Assembly (NCBI RefSeq): GCF_030052815.1
Contig: NC_079507.1
Coordinates: forward strand, 61,350,619 to 61,414,618
Reading direction: 5' to 3'
DNA from: Hevea brasiliensis
Taxonomy: Eukaryota > Streptophyta > Magnoliopsida > Malpighiales > Euphorbiaceae
Length of the DNA: 64,000 nt
Numbering within the stretch: the stretch's first letter is position 1; every line of letters begins with the position of its first letter. This document shows positions 1-11,818 of the stretch, piece by piece. The translations under genes and the position numbers were made by a program. The notes below the pieces were generated by a model, which was not told the DNA's origin, made no database searches, and saw nothing but the letters and a program-made list of their open reading frames with translations.

Positions 1-4
1 ACGC

Positions 5-790
5 ACCTTTCACTCTCAAATACCAGCATTGAAAACATATCAGCAGATCTTGGAATTCGACAACAATGAAACAACTTGACTACGCAATAGTCATGAATCT
101 CAATTTTCAGGATGAACAAATGCCCAATGATGTGAATTTGCAATTGAAAAATCTCAGGGCACTCATTATTGCCAATTTTCAACTCAGAGGTTCAATTCCA
201 TTGCGTTTGAGAGTTGCAAAATGCTGCAGTTTTTAGAACTGTCCTGGAATTTCTTGGGTGGAATAGTTCCACCCTTGCTAGGCAACTTCAATAGTCTCTT
301 TTATTTGGATGTGTGTAACAATTCCTTGACTGATGAAATACCAGAAGATTTGACGGAACTACAATCCCTTGCCAAGAAGAATATCAAAATAGATGGAAGC
401 GCCCCTGGCGTTCCTCTTCGCGAGACTGGAGGATCCAATAGAAGGTTGCAGTATAACAAAATTGGGAGCCTTCTGCCAACTTTATAAGTTACAACAAGCT
501 TATTGGGCCAATCTGGCAAGTAGACCTCATTTTTAAAACTAAACAGGAATGACCTTTCGGGCCCGATTACAGAGGTTTGTCAGGAATGCCTATTTGCCAA
601 CTTCAGCAATTTTGGATTTGTATCCTTCTAAATCTAAAACAGAATCAGCTAGCCATTCTTAATAGTTTTATCAAAAGTGAAAAACTTGAAAATTCTGGAT
701 TTGTCCCATAACGCAATACAAAGAGAACTGAAATCTACCTCTTTATTTGGAAAAGTTCAGGTCAGTTCTTTTAGTGGAAGTTCAGCTCTG
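5..790 (+). pseudogene. Phytosulfokine-receptor-like LRR receptor pseudogene (fragment)
   Basis: Translated pieces in changing frames read as the leucine-rich-repeat ectodomain of a PSKR-type receptor kinase: LSLSNTSIENIS near the left edge, then QLKNLRALIIANFQLRGSIP (about 140-205), LELSWNFLGGIVPPLLGNF (221 on), YNKLIGPIW (about 490-520), NDLSGPI and VKNLKILDLSHN (about 680-715). The repeats follow the order seen in the C-terminal half of PSKR ectodomains. There are frameshifts near 215 and 485 and stops near 63 and 485, and no transmembrane or kinase segment follows, so this is a dead fragment. It may continue to the left of the window. The assignment to the PSKR subfamily rests on the SWN-GG--PP-GNF-SLFYLD pattern recalled for that family. 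Confidence 0.7.
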
Positions 791-1380
791 CATAGATTTC
801 TACATTCACAATAATAATAACGACAACAATAATAAAATAAATTACTTATTTTTTTAATTTTTTAATATATGTTATTTATTTATTTTATAATAATAATAAT
901 AATAATAATTTTATAATTGTAGGTAAATATTTTATTTGATAATAATAATAACAATTATTATTATTATAAATAAATATTTTTAAATAATTATTCAATTTAA
1001 CTATACAAAAAGTTATAATATAATTTCGTTTTTAAAGAAGTCATTATTTCTTTCATTTAAAAAATAGTTAAAACATGACTTTTATTGTGACAAGGAAATA
1101 ATAAAAATAATTTAAAATTATTTTTAAAGTATTAATTAAACTAACATATGCAAATGGGAGGCAATCTTAAAATATGACGAATTTTAATTTAAATTCAATA
1201 ATATTTTAAATAGTTTAAGTTATTTAAAAAAATTAAATAAAAGTTAGAGATATTTTAATTTAAATAATTTATTTTGTTATTTAAAAAAAGAAAATTTGAA
1301 TGAAAAGTTTTTGTTGTTATTTGTTTATTTGAAAATTATGCTTTTATAATAAATTAAATTAAAATTAATTTTAAAATATT
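791..1380. other. AT-rich non-coding stretch
   Basis: This stretch is strongly AT-rich, with an AAT/TAA-type simple repeat around 880-910 and many poly-T and poly-A runs. I see no coding signal and no terminal repeats. Confidence 0.6.
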
Positions 1381-2095
1381 TTGGTTACAGTGAAATTACA
1401 ATGTTATCACTTCAAAACAAACCTGCCGGTTAAACCCGAATTTGAATACGCAGAAGCAACCCTTAGCTCAAACGACAACGTTTTTTCGTTTCCTTGCCTT
1501 CATCTAGTGTCAGTCCCTCAAACGTCATCAAAACGACAGCGAATATCCTCCTCTCAAGTCTCACCATTTCACGGCCCCCTCTCCTCTCCTGTCCTCGGTT
1601 GCACTGCACGGCGGATTTCAAAACGCCACCATCTCTTCCTCCCTCTCCTGGCCTACAGAGCAGAAACTATCACCAAGAATTATGAGTTTCGAGTCACCAA
1701 AAATTGCAACAAGAATCAAGACCTAAAAGGCAAAACCTCTCTCGCTCGCCGTCAATACCATACGATTAGAGTAACAGGTCCGTTAGCCATTCGTTTCTCC
1801 TCCTGGCAATATGTACTGATCTGATTTCTCATTGTGGAATTTGATAATCACTTTCAGTTTCTTATAGTTCAATTTTGATTTCTAACTTGTGGAATTTGAT
1901 AATGACTCTTTGAGTTATCGATTACTCAATTTTCAATTCTTAAGTATATACTATACCTTTTTGGTTTGATTTTTAGTTTGTAGATAACATGTTTAAGTTA
2001 GAGCAGAGGGCTTCTCTGGAGGATTGTTTTTTGTCTACCTTGAAGTGAAGATTTATCTATCATTTGTTCTTTGCTTCTGTTTACTTCACAGTTAG
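1381..2095 (+). promoter_or_regulatory. Presumed promoter and leader of the truncated FRS gene
   Basis: Base composition becomes more balanced from about 1390 to 1800, as expected for a plant 5' leader, then AT-rich intron-like sequence runs to a good acceptor (pyrimidine tract then ACAG, ending at 2091). The open frames here look like no protein family. The acceptor lies four bases before the ATG at 2096, and the codon before that ATG is TAG, so the sequence joined at 2092 is leader unless an upstream exon enters in another frame. This fits a 5'-UTR intron, or the old acceptor of an internal exon whose upstream coding exons were lost. Confidence 0.4.
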
Positions 2096-5000
2096 ATGAG
2101 TGGTAGCAGGCAGAGGACCCTCGGGAGTGGGGTTCAGCATGTGCTGGACTATTTGAAGAGAACGCAAGATGAGAATCCTACTTTCTTTTATGCTATTCAG
2201 AGTGACACTGATCACTCCGTTGGAAATATATTCTGGGCAGATGCAACCTCCAAGTTGAACTATAATTACTTTGGAGATACTGTTTTCTTTGATACTGTAT
2301 ACCGGACAAATCGGTATAGGGTACCATTTGCAGCTTTCACTGGAGTAAATCATCACGGGCAACCTGTATTGTTTGGCTGTGCTCTACTTCTCAATGAATC
2401 TGAGTCCTCTTTTATTTGGCTATTCCAAACTTGGCTTCATGCAATGTCTGGACAACACCCAGTCTCTATCACAACAGATCCTGATCGGCTCATACAGGTG
2501 GCTGTTGCACAAGTTCTTCCTGAAACTCGCCATCGATACAGTAAGCAAGGTATATTTAGAGAAACCCAAGAGAAAATGGCTCATATATACCAATCACATC
2601 CAACCTTCGAAATTGAATTTAAAAAGTGCATCAGTGAGACTGAGACAATTGATGAGTTTGAATCATCTTGGCAGTCACTCCTGAAAAGGTACTACGTCAT
2701 GGACAATGAATGGCTTCAGTCTATGTACAATGCTAGGCAGCAGTGGGTCCCAGTTTATATGCGAAACACTTTTTTTGGTGAGTTTTCTGTGACTGATGGA
2801 AGTCGAGATATAAATTCATTCTTTGAAGGTTATGTGAATGCATCAACCACCATACAGATGTTGATCAAACAGTATGAAAAAGCTGTGGCAAGTTGGCATG
2901 AAAAGGAGTTAAAGGCAGACTATGACACTGCTAACACTATGCCGGTTCTGAAGACACCTTCGCCTATGGAAAAACAAGCTGCCAACCTCTATACTAGAAA
3001 AATCTTCATGAAATTCCAGGAAGAATTGGTTGAGACTCTTGCTAATCCTGCCACCAAGATTGAAGACTTGGGAACCATCACCATATATCGCGTGGCCAAA
3101 TTTGGGGAAGAACACAAGGCACATACTGTTAGTTTCAATTCTTTTGAGATGAAAGCTAGCTGCAGCTGCCAAATGTTTGAATATACAGGAATAATTTGTC
3201 GCCACATATTAGCAGTTTTTAGAGCAAAAAATGTCCTTACGCTTCCTTCTCAATATGTATGGAAACGATGGACAAGAAATTCCAAGAGTGGAGCTGTGTT
3301 GGATGAACGTGCTTCTGATTTGCCAAACAATTCTCGAGAATCTTTAACTGTTAGGTATAACAATTTGCGACAGGAAGCAATCAAATATGTTGAAGAAGGG
3401 GCAAAATCTATTCACATATATAATGTGGCAATGGATGCTCTACAAGAGGCTGCTAAGAAGGTTGCTGCTGCAAAAAATAAAAGTGCTGGTGACACAGAGG
3501 GTGTAGCTCTGACCAATGGAGACAGTCAAGTGCTACATGTAGTTGATGAAAATAGACCAACAACATTTCAATCTGCGGTCAGTTTCTCCTACCTTTTAAC
3601 CTGACGATCCTCACCTAGTTATATGGTTTCACTGTATTTCTTAAACTTTTGTTGCATTCTATACTACTTTAATAATTCACAAAATCCATTTCCTTCTCTG
3701 AAATTTAGATAAAACAATAACTTTGCACATTGAAATTAGGAAGTTTGCTAGGTGTAGTAGTTTCCAAGTCATAATGCTATTTTCCCTGAATATAGGCTAA
3801 CTGGTTTCTGTTGACTTTCCTATTGTGTAATTTAGAAACTTCTTATTTCACGTTATAAAATGTGGATACTGGTTCTATATTCTTTAGTACTGTATTGCAG
3901 CTAGGGCTGCACAAAATTAATAAAACCAATCAAACCATAACAATTCAATCCAACATAAACCAAAAACCATGGTTAGTGTTAGCTCAAGGCTTACAAGGCT
4001 CTAACCCTAATGCCTCTATAGGAGAAAAGTAGGCGACTTTTAGTAGGAGCTCCCATTAGGCGCATGCCTTGTTCCAAGTGCAAGGCCTTAGAAAGACACA
4101 CCTTAATTTTTTTCACCTCTGTCAAGCACTTCCATTGACAAAGACACTACCACTAGACTCAAAATTTGTTGATCTGCAAGAATCTGGTGTTGATGCATCA
4201 GGAAATCGTCAGAATTAGGGTTGCTGGTGATAAAAAGTTATCAGAATCTCAACCACCATATTTCCATTTACAATAAGTTCTTATAGTGTTCTCTTAAGGA
4301 GGAAAAAATATTATTAATGAAAATGAAGTATATATTCATTTTATTTATTTTTCTATGCTTATTAGTATTTTATGTATTGGTTATTTTGATAAATTTGGTT
4401 AAATAGAAAATATATGTCTAATTATTTATTTTAATTAATTTTCTTTGAGCCTCACCTCATTTAGACGCCTAATTAGGCTTCAAGACCCTTTGTGCCTTTA
4501 ATAACTATGACCTTGATTTCATCGTACTTAGCAACTTTTGGTCTAACATAGGGTGTGTCTATAGAGAACTCGAGCTCATAGGAGTACAAGTTTATCAACT
4601 GTTAGATTAAATTTTTGTATTTAGATTCGTATACTCTCTATGTACACTTTAATTAATTCTGCACATATTTCAATGCAAATATCTAATCTCAAGTGCTTAT
4701 ATTTTATACACCCTCTAAAATATTTCCTCTCTCAAGTGCAACCCTTCTTCAGATTAAGACCATTAATGAGGTAATTCAAGATTTTCTTGGAAGTACCTTT
4801 CCTATTTAATGGAGAAGTCAAAATATCTCCTTTACAACATAGTAACAATGTTGAAACAAAGCCATTGCTGTCACATGGACACTTTCCTGTTATGGTCTTA
4901 GTTTAATAGAAGATTCTATTTTTATTTTTCTTTTAATTTGTTTTTCTTTATCTTCTATCAGGATGAGAAGGAGAAGAAAATTCGTGAATTGACTGCTGAG

Positions 5001-5129
5001 TTGGAGAGTACAAATCAACGCTGTGATGTTTATAGAGCAAACTTGCTAGCCGTTTTAAGAGATATGGAAGAACAGAAGTTGAAGCTGTCAGTGAAAGTTC
5101 AAAATGCAAGGCTTAGCCTGAAAGAATGA
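2096..5129 (+). CDS. FAR1-related sequence (FRS) protein lacking the FAR1 DNA-binding domain
   Basis: Two exons, 2096-3577 and 4962-5129, join in phase 0 (donor GCG|GTCAGT, acceptor ATCAG|GATGAG) to give about 549 residues. FRS proteins are plant transcription factors derived from MULE transposases. The MULE-type domain begins at about residue 25 (DTVYRTNRY near 66, SITTDPD near 124) and a SWIM zinc finger, CSC then CRH, lies near 356-370. Exon 2 encodes a charged, probably coiled-coil tail (ELTAELESTNQRCDVYRANL). Against the complete FRS gene 6.3-10.4 kb away, about 230 N-terminal residues, including the whole FAR1 zinc-chelating domain, are missing. The Cys/His pair of the FCKWHIF motif is replaced by YSKQGIF. 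The frame is otherwise open. It could be an expressed short FRS that still dimerises, or a 5'-truncated duplicate early in decay. Because it keeps the intron, it arose by DNA duplication rather than retrocopying. Confidence 0.75.
3900..4512. repeat. Possible AGGC-rich inverted-repeat element in the FRS intron
   Basis: Within the 3578-4961 intron, the left part (about 3968-4110) is rich in AAGGC/AGGCG words. The right part (about 4440-4512) carries their complements, so that CCATGGTTAGTGTTAG on the left roughly matches the reverse of the segment ending CTTTAATAACTATGA. This resembles non-autonomous plant DNA elements that begin with a 'TGGTTATTAAAGGCG'-like end. I could not define a clean target-site duplication. 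Confidence 0.3.
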
Positions 5130-6339
5130 ATATGCGTATTTGGGGGGAGATTTTATAATTCTCTAGCTTGTTCAGGGTGGCAGCAAATGGGAATCTTAAG
5201 AATACTACTCTTAGCACGGTGGGAGTGCCACGCCATGCATGCACGAAAAGTTTAGGATGTCTAGGAGAACAGTGAAAGAACAGGAGACATGATGTAGTTT
5301 AAATGCATTAAATTTTTAGATTGTGGTGTGATTTTGTTGGATGGCATGTATTTTGACAACAAAGGGATAGGGATGGAGCTTTCAGGTAAACATGATTTAC
5401 CTTGTCACGCAATGGTAGATCAAATGATGCAATGCAAACATAGAAAGATGCAATATAATCCTGGTTTAATTATATCTGACACAACATATTTACATTTAAA
5501 AAATGACCACTGCTCTCTTGTTTCTAGCTGGGAGAGTTCAAACTACCTGCCACCTTTGAAGCTGACAGTTTAAGTTAAATGATTGGTTTGTTCATTTAAT
5601 GGGTATTTGTTGGTCTAGTTTCATAATCCAATGTCTCAGCATATTATTATTATTATTATCATCATCATTATTATTCAAAATGCTATTTCATGCCCTCGGT
5701 TTCTGTTTAGGGCCTTTTTAGCTATCGCATCATTTGATTCATTTGCACTTTGTCCCCAAGCATAATCAACTAAATACAATTGCTGCTGGTACCGAACTTT
5801 CTACCCATCAGCACGGGAATCAAATACCATCTTTATCATGTCCCAAGTAAGAGCAGAATATTGAAAATTTATTCATATAGCTGACCCTGATTAAATTTTG
5901 AGGTGATAATTAACCCGTCCAACGGTCATCATTGAGAGAGACATTATCTTGCACTTTAATTCTTAGGAGTTTTCATGTAAGATCCAGGATATGAGAAATC
6001 AACATAAAGACGTCAATGTGTGCATGCAAGAGAGAGAAACGTGGATTCATCACACCCTATGATATGGATTCAAATGATCATGTTTCCTGCAATGCGTTAA
6101 AAAGTTCAAAGAAAAATTTCTACAGACATGTTCTAGTTCTAGACAGGAGGTTATCCATTTCAAAATATTCATTTAAAGATGACAAGTATACTGTACAAGA
6201 GGAACATTAATTGAAATATTTCACAAAATCTACGCTATGCAAAAGGTCAATAGATTTAGAGAATGGTGAAGCACATCGACTTGAAAATTAACCTTGGGAG
6301 AAAGACGGTGCGGAATTACAAAAGAAACTACCTTGCACT
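5130..6339. other. Intergenic region between convergent FRS genes
   Basis: The region holds the 3' ends of the two FRS genes and a short ATT/ATC trinucleotide repeat around 5643-5675. Two short open frames here (5328-5573 and 6016-6210) have no recognisable family or codon pattern. I see no gene. Confidence 0.55.
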
Positions 6340-8399
6340 TTAGATACTGTCTTTCATACTAATCTTTATGTTTTGGACTTTAATTGACAACTGTAGTTTA
6401 TGATCCTCTATGTCTTTTAAGACCGAAAGTAGGTTAGCCCGATAAACTTCACACTTTCGATTTGCATAATCCAGCTCATTGGTAAGTTCTTGGATCTTCT
6501 TGTCCATATCATCCTGTGAAGTTTTAAATGAAAAGACAAGTTAAACATGCCTCATAGCTCCAGATACAAGTAACCATATGCCACATTGTCATACCAGACA
6601 TGAGGAACATACAAGTGCAGCAACATCTATTAAACCTTTTTTTTTTAAAAAAAGAACAAAGGAAAATCCATATCAGTCAGCAGCAAAATAATATCTATAC
6701 CTAATATATGAAAGAAGAAAAAATCTCAAGAAAAATGTTATCACCATCAAAAGAGCAGTAGCACTAGCAGTCTAGGATAGATTTCTTCTGGGTGAAAAGC
6801 CAATCAGAAAACTAACCAAACATCAAATTCTGACAGTAAAGAAGTATCAACTCTTTGCTGGCCCATGACAATTAAATAAAGGGGATCTTGGAGGGAAATA
6901 CAGTAGCAAACCCAATATATTTGATAAATTAACATAAGACTTCGTAAATCCAACACATTGTAGGCAAGAAAACTAGGTTCTTCCTTGACTTTTACTTATA
7001 CTATTGATTTGTGACTCACTACAAAATTCTTAATTTTTGTCATACCTAATTCCCTGCTGTGTTTATAGTTAACTGGCTATATACCTGCCTATCCCAATTA
7101 AGTCCTCTATTTTTTAATGATTACCACTTTAAGTACAATAGCTTTCTTCTTTACCTAATACATTTTTAGTGATCAACTATCCACCTAAAGTAAAAAAAAA
7201 AAAAAAAAAAAAATACCAATAACTGTGCTGACTATGAAAAAAGGAAAAAAAAAACTCACATTAGAATTGGTCTCTAACAAGAACACCAAGCACTTGGAGT
7301 ATTTATGAAAATCTCACTGTAGCACACTAGACAGCCCAGCAAGTAGTCCACTACTTATGAAATAACAAGTATTATTGTGTGGGTATGGAATTTGTACTTT
7401 ATGTAGCATAGCATGAAATAACCAGTCTCATGTAGGAAATAGGAACAAAACTAGAAATTCCTAGGATGCAATTAACCAATAATAATAAATTTCCAAATTC
7501 AGTCAAGTAAACATGAAAAAATATAAGTACCCAATCAAATTGGAGAATTCCTTTTAACTGGGAAAATTGAAGGATGTTGGGATATCTTAATAATTAAGAC
7601 TGCCCATTAGTGAAATCCAAGGATAAGATTTAAACTCAAATAAGCCTTAATCCCAAACTGATTGGGTTGGCACTATGGATTTTTTTTTCCCCCCTTCCAT
7701 TCAACCTAGCTTTCAGCTACATCTTCAGAAAAATCTAGAGCCTCTACTATTTCACTACTTCTCCCCATGTCATCTTCTGTCTTAGGATAAGATTTAAAAA
7801 GGGGGAAAAATAACTCCATGCAAAAAGGTTTAAAGGTTTCCTACTATTTTGGGCGTGCAAACGCAATGTTGATAAGACATTTCTGAGGATAACCCACCTC
7901 TTAGCAATCAACTTAATTCGGAATAGAGAAAAGCTCTTGAAGTTGAAACTAAATCCAACTACTAAATACTGTCCTTTCCTTTTTTGTATCTTCACGAGGA
8001 CAAGGGAATCATATAGAAGAACACGTATATTAGTAACAAGTAACAAACAAGTGTAGAAAAACTGTATCTAAATTGCAGGTTTTAAGAGACAATAAAGCAA
8101 AGGACAGTAATCAATGAATGTAATGCTCATAATAGAATTTTGTAAGGAGATGAATGAAGATAGGAATCATAACAAATAGATAAATAAATAAGATTCTAAC
8201 CTCTGACAAGAGTTGGGTGGAGCTCCCTAGATGATTCCCACTGATATAATTTGCCCTGCTTCCATTACTTGCCAACTCCCCTCTACTACGACCATTCACC
8301 GTCGAACTTCTCCTCTCATTCTTTGTTGCAAGTGTGACTCTTTTTGCAGCCTCTTGCAAAGCACTTACTGCCACATTGTACGTGTCTAGGGACTTGGAA

Positions 8400-8433
<34 letters not shown>

Positions 8434-8864
8434 GGGTATTATATCGAACTGTGTGAGATTCCAGATAATTAGCATATACATCAGTAGAACGTTCTTCCAA
8501 TATAACACTACTCTTGGCATTCCTCGTCCATCTTTTCAAAATATAATGTGATGGGAGAGTAAGCACATTTGTCACTCTAAAGACTGCCAAAACATGTCTG
8601 CAAAGAAGACCTGAGAACTCAAACATCTGGCAACTACAAGTTGCCTTCATCTCTAAAACATTGAATTTAACATAGTATGCTTTATGATCTTCCCCATACT
8701 TTGCAACTTGATATGTAATGCTTTCTCCATCATCTTCGGCTTTAGATGCCATGAAAGTTAATGTCCCAACTAGCTCCTCTTGAAATCTCATAAATAATTT
8801 TCTAGTATAAAGCTCAGATGCTTGTTTCTCCATGGGAGATGGGGTCTTCAAAACTGGTGAAGTA

Positions 8865-8902
<38 letters not shown>

Positions 8903-10393
8903 TCGACTCTCTAGAGATTTTTCATACAGCTTAAAAAACTGGTTCAGATTGGTTGAAGCATTGACATAACCATCAAAGTACGAGTTCATGCTATCGCTTC
9001 GCTGGGTTATGGACATCTCTGCAAAAAATGTGTCCCTCAAATATACTGGGACCCACTGCCTGCGAGCAGAATATATTGTTTGAAGCCATTCATGATCCCG
9101 GAGATCATATCTATCAACAAGTGACAACCAGCAAGATTCAAATTCCTCAATTGACTCGGTCAAATTAACACATTTATGAAAGTCCGCCTCAAAGTTTGGG
9201 TGTTTCAGAAACACATGTGACAGCTTCTCCTGGCATTTCTTAAAGATATGCCATTTGCAAAAGCGATGGCGAGTGTCTGGGAAAACCTGCATGATGGCTG
9301 ATCTTATCACTGCATCATGATCAGTGGTGATTGACACTGGATGGCGGCCAGACATTGCTGTAAGCCATGTATTGAACAGCCAGACAAAGGAGGCTTCAGT
9401 TTCATTTATTAGGAAAGCACAACCAAACAAAACAGGCTGTCCATGATGATTGACCCCTGTGAATGGAGCAAAGGGCAACCGATACCTGTTGGACCTGTAG
9501 GTTGTGTCAAATGTAACAGTGTCACCAAAATAAGTGTAGTTTGTCCTGGCCTTTGGATCAGCCCAGAACACATTACCGGAATACTGCTCTTCATCCCCCT
9601 GCACAGCATAAAAGAAATTGGGATTCTCATTATGCATTTGCCTCAAATAGTCCAAAAGCAGCTGGATATCTCCTTCTAAACTCCTCTGGCGATTAATTCT
9701 CATGTAATTCCGACAATCAACCTCTGTAAAACCAACTTTACTAATTCCACCATACTCCTTTATCAAGGCAGACATAATTCTACGAGGGCCCATACCAGCA
9801 GCCTGCAATGTATCAATCAAGGTCTTAGCAGGACCAGATATTTGTCTATGAGAACGGAGGCAGTGCACCTGATCAGGTGGGACCAGCTCATGGTTGTGTT
9901 CTCTAACAAAGCCAGACACAACCCATTTCCCAGAATCCTGCATTTTCACAGACAAAGATGCTTTGCAACCAACTCTAGTAATGGTGCGGGGGCGCTTAAT
10001 CTCTCTATCTTTAGTGCGCTTCTCATTCAAATTCCTAAACCCTTCTTTGGCACAGACAAATTGCCTCTGTATAATAGCTCCATCACGCCTAGAACGTCTG
10101 GATGAGCTGACGCGGGTACTAAAACCCACACGCCTGGCATATGAATTGTAGAAGGCCTTGGCAGCCTCTTCAGACTCAAATTCCATGCCTTCATAAGGTT
10201 CAAGATCCAAAAGGTCACCCTCAGGAAGGAAAATTTCACCACTACCAGCACCAGTAAAAGAAACAGTGGTAGAAGGAGGAGTATCAGGCATGTCTTCATC
10301 ATCAACAGGGTGCTCAATGTCTACTGCATCATCATCAACACCTCCACTTGCACCTCCTAAGCCTATATCAAATTCAAGCACTTCGTTTTCCAT
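6340..10393 (-). CDS. FRS5: FAR1-RELATED SEQUENCE 5-like transcription factor
   Basis: Exon 1 is 10393-8201 and exon 2 is 6513-6340, joined in phase 0 (donor GAG|GTTAGA, acceptor CACAG|GATGAT). The product has 788 residues, the length I recall for Arabidopsis FRS5. Order of parts: acidic N-terminus; FAR1 domain at about 70-170 with ligands C114, C143, H167 and H169; MULE transposase-like domain at about 255-480 (DTTYRSNRY at 296, SITTDHD at 358, FCKWHIF at 378-384); SWIM zinc finger C586, C588, C598, H600; and a C-terminal coiled-coil-like exon (ELTNELDYANRKCEVYRANL). FRS proteins act in the nucleus, in far-red light and other transcriptional control. Exon 2 is missed if one reads only long frames, because exon 1 runs open through the donor for 29 more codons. 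The gene is divergent from the ARID gene. Confidence 0.9.
7625..7790 (-). repeat. RTE-type LINE 3'-end remnant
   Basis: In the FRS5-like intron, the sequence AAGCCTTAATCCCAAACTGA followed by TTGGGTTGGC and a T-rich run matches the widespread plant repeat that carries the last codons of an RTE-clade reverse transcriptase. On the minus strand, degraded codons resemble the usual end of that ORF (VEALDFSEDVA, then VEWK), with stops. This is a short, old fragment, and the identification is from memory of the repeat. Confidence 0.45.
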
Positions 10394-11818
10394 CCTATCC
10401 TATGAAATCAACTCCAAACCTCAATTACAATGCGAATTATACGTGCAAAACAGTATAATCTCACAATCTAATGGTAATTACAGTAAATAAGCTGAAGGGA
10501 AGAACTGACCTTTTATTAATCCAACTGCCAATAATCCACAGTGAAAGAATTACAGAAAAGAGAGAATCTTTGCAGGTAAAGATTTTTAGGGTTTCTGGAG
10601 AAGAAAATGAATTCAGAGAAACCCTAGAGTTATTCTCCTTTGTGGGAATTGTTTAAAGAGACCATGGAATTCTGTGGACGATACAGAAAATTTTCATTTC
10701 AGTTTTTCAAAGGGATCGATCGAGCTCGAGCGTGGCGGATTTTGGGTTCACTTGAAGGCTCTGTTCTTCTATTCTTTTTCCTATTATAACTTCTGCATCG
10801 TTCACTTGCCAGCCGTTCGATTTAGTTGTACCTCTTTATTATAGAAATTTTTATTTTTTTATATTTCATATTTATTAGATAAGTGATACATTTCTCAATT
10901 ATTAAATTAAGTTAAAATATATTATTATTAAAAAGTTATTTTTTAAAATATTAAATTTTAATATTCCTCTCACACACATAAATTATGAAAATTAAAATTT
11001 ACATCTATATCACGGCTACAAATTTAATATATAATAATTTAGAATTAGACGAAATTACAAAAATCCCACCAATTTATGAATTTACTACCAGTTATGCCTT
11101 TTCTTTTAAAATTTTTTGGGCCTTATGATTTAGGTTTTTGGGTACAGGAAGTCATGATGGGCTTGTGCCATAGAAGGCAGAGCCTCAACCGTTGTTTAAA
11201 GCTGTAGTTGGAGTTGGAAATCACCTGCGACTGTGCGTTTTCTTTTGGTTGCACGAAATCAACTGTGCCTCTATCGGGGGAAAGGGTCAGATAAACAAAA
11301 AACGCCTTCGTGAGTTGGGTGCTCTGAACTCTATCCTTGGTTCTTTCCCTCTCTGGTCTGCCAGACACTATCACCGTGCCATTTCTTCTCTTTGGGAAAG
11401 AAAACTGAAAACACTCACTCACGCACGAGAAATACAAAATAGAGACACCAACTCTCTGTTGCTTATTCTCTGGCTGCTGGTTAAAGCGCTGTGGTTGGAC
11501 TCAGGTGATGCTTCGTTGAGAACGTTGTACTCTTGAAAGTGTATGCTTCTTTTTCCCTCGCATTCTTTCTTTTTCTTTTTTTCTCTGTTTTCTGTTTTTG
11601 TGATTTTCTTACCAATTTTTGCATGTAATTTCTTTTCCAGACTCCAAACTTTCTCCTCTCTTTTGTTCTTGGCTTTACGAGCTAAGTCTTTTTTTTTTTT
11701 TTTGGTTCTGGGTCTTTTTAGGGTTTCAGCTTCCGTTCTCTTTACCAAGGGTGGTTGGGTTGGTTGTTGAATTTCCATACGGATTTTGGTAGCAATATTA
11801 TACTTTTTTATTGTAGAC
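10394..11818. promoter_or_regulatory. Divergent intergenic region shared by FRS5-like and ARID genes
   Basis: About 1.4 kb separates the two start codons. The first 350 bases on the FRS5 side and the last 650 on the ARID side are of balanced or CT-rich composition, typical of leaders; the centre (about 10850-11110) is AT-rich. The ARID start follows an acceptor-like TTTTTATTGTAG two bases upstream of the ATG, so its leader probably contains an intron. No TATA box could be chosen with confidence. Confidence 0.45.

Noticed and set aside
1381..1824. 147-codon open frame on plus upstream of the truncated FRS
   Set aside because: No family resemblance, unbalanced composition, and it lies where a leader is expected; I could not make it splice into a FAR1 domain.
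2096..5129. An active MULE transposon encoding the FRS-like protein
   Set aside because: No terminal inverted repeats or 9-base duplication around it, and it shares the host FRS intron and tail exon with the neighbouring gene.
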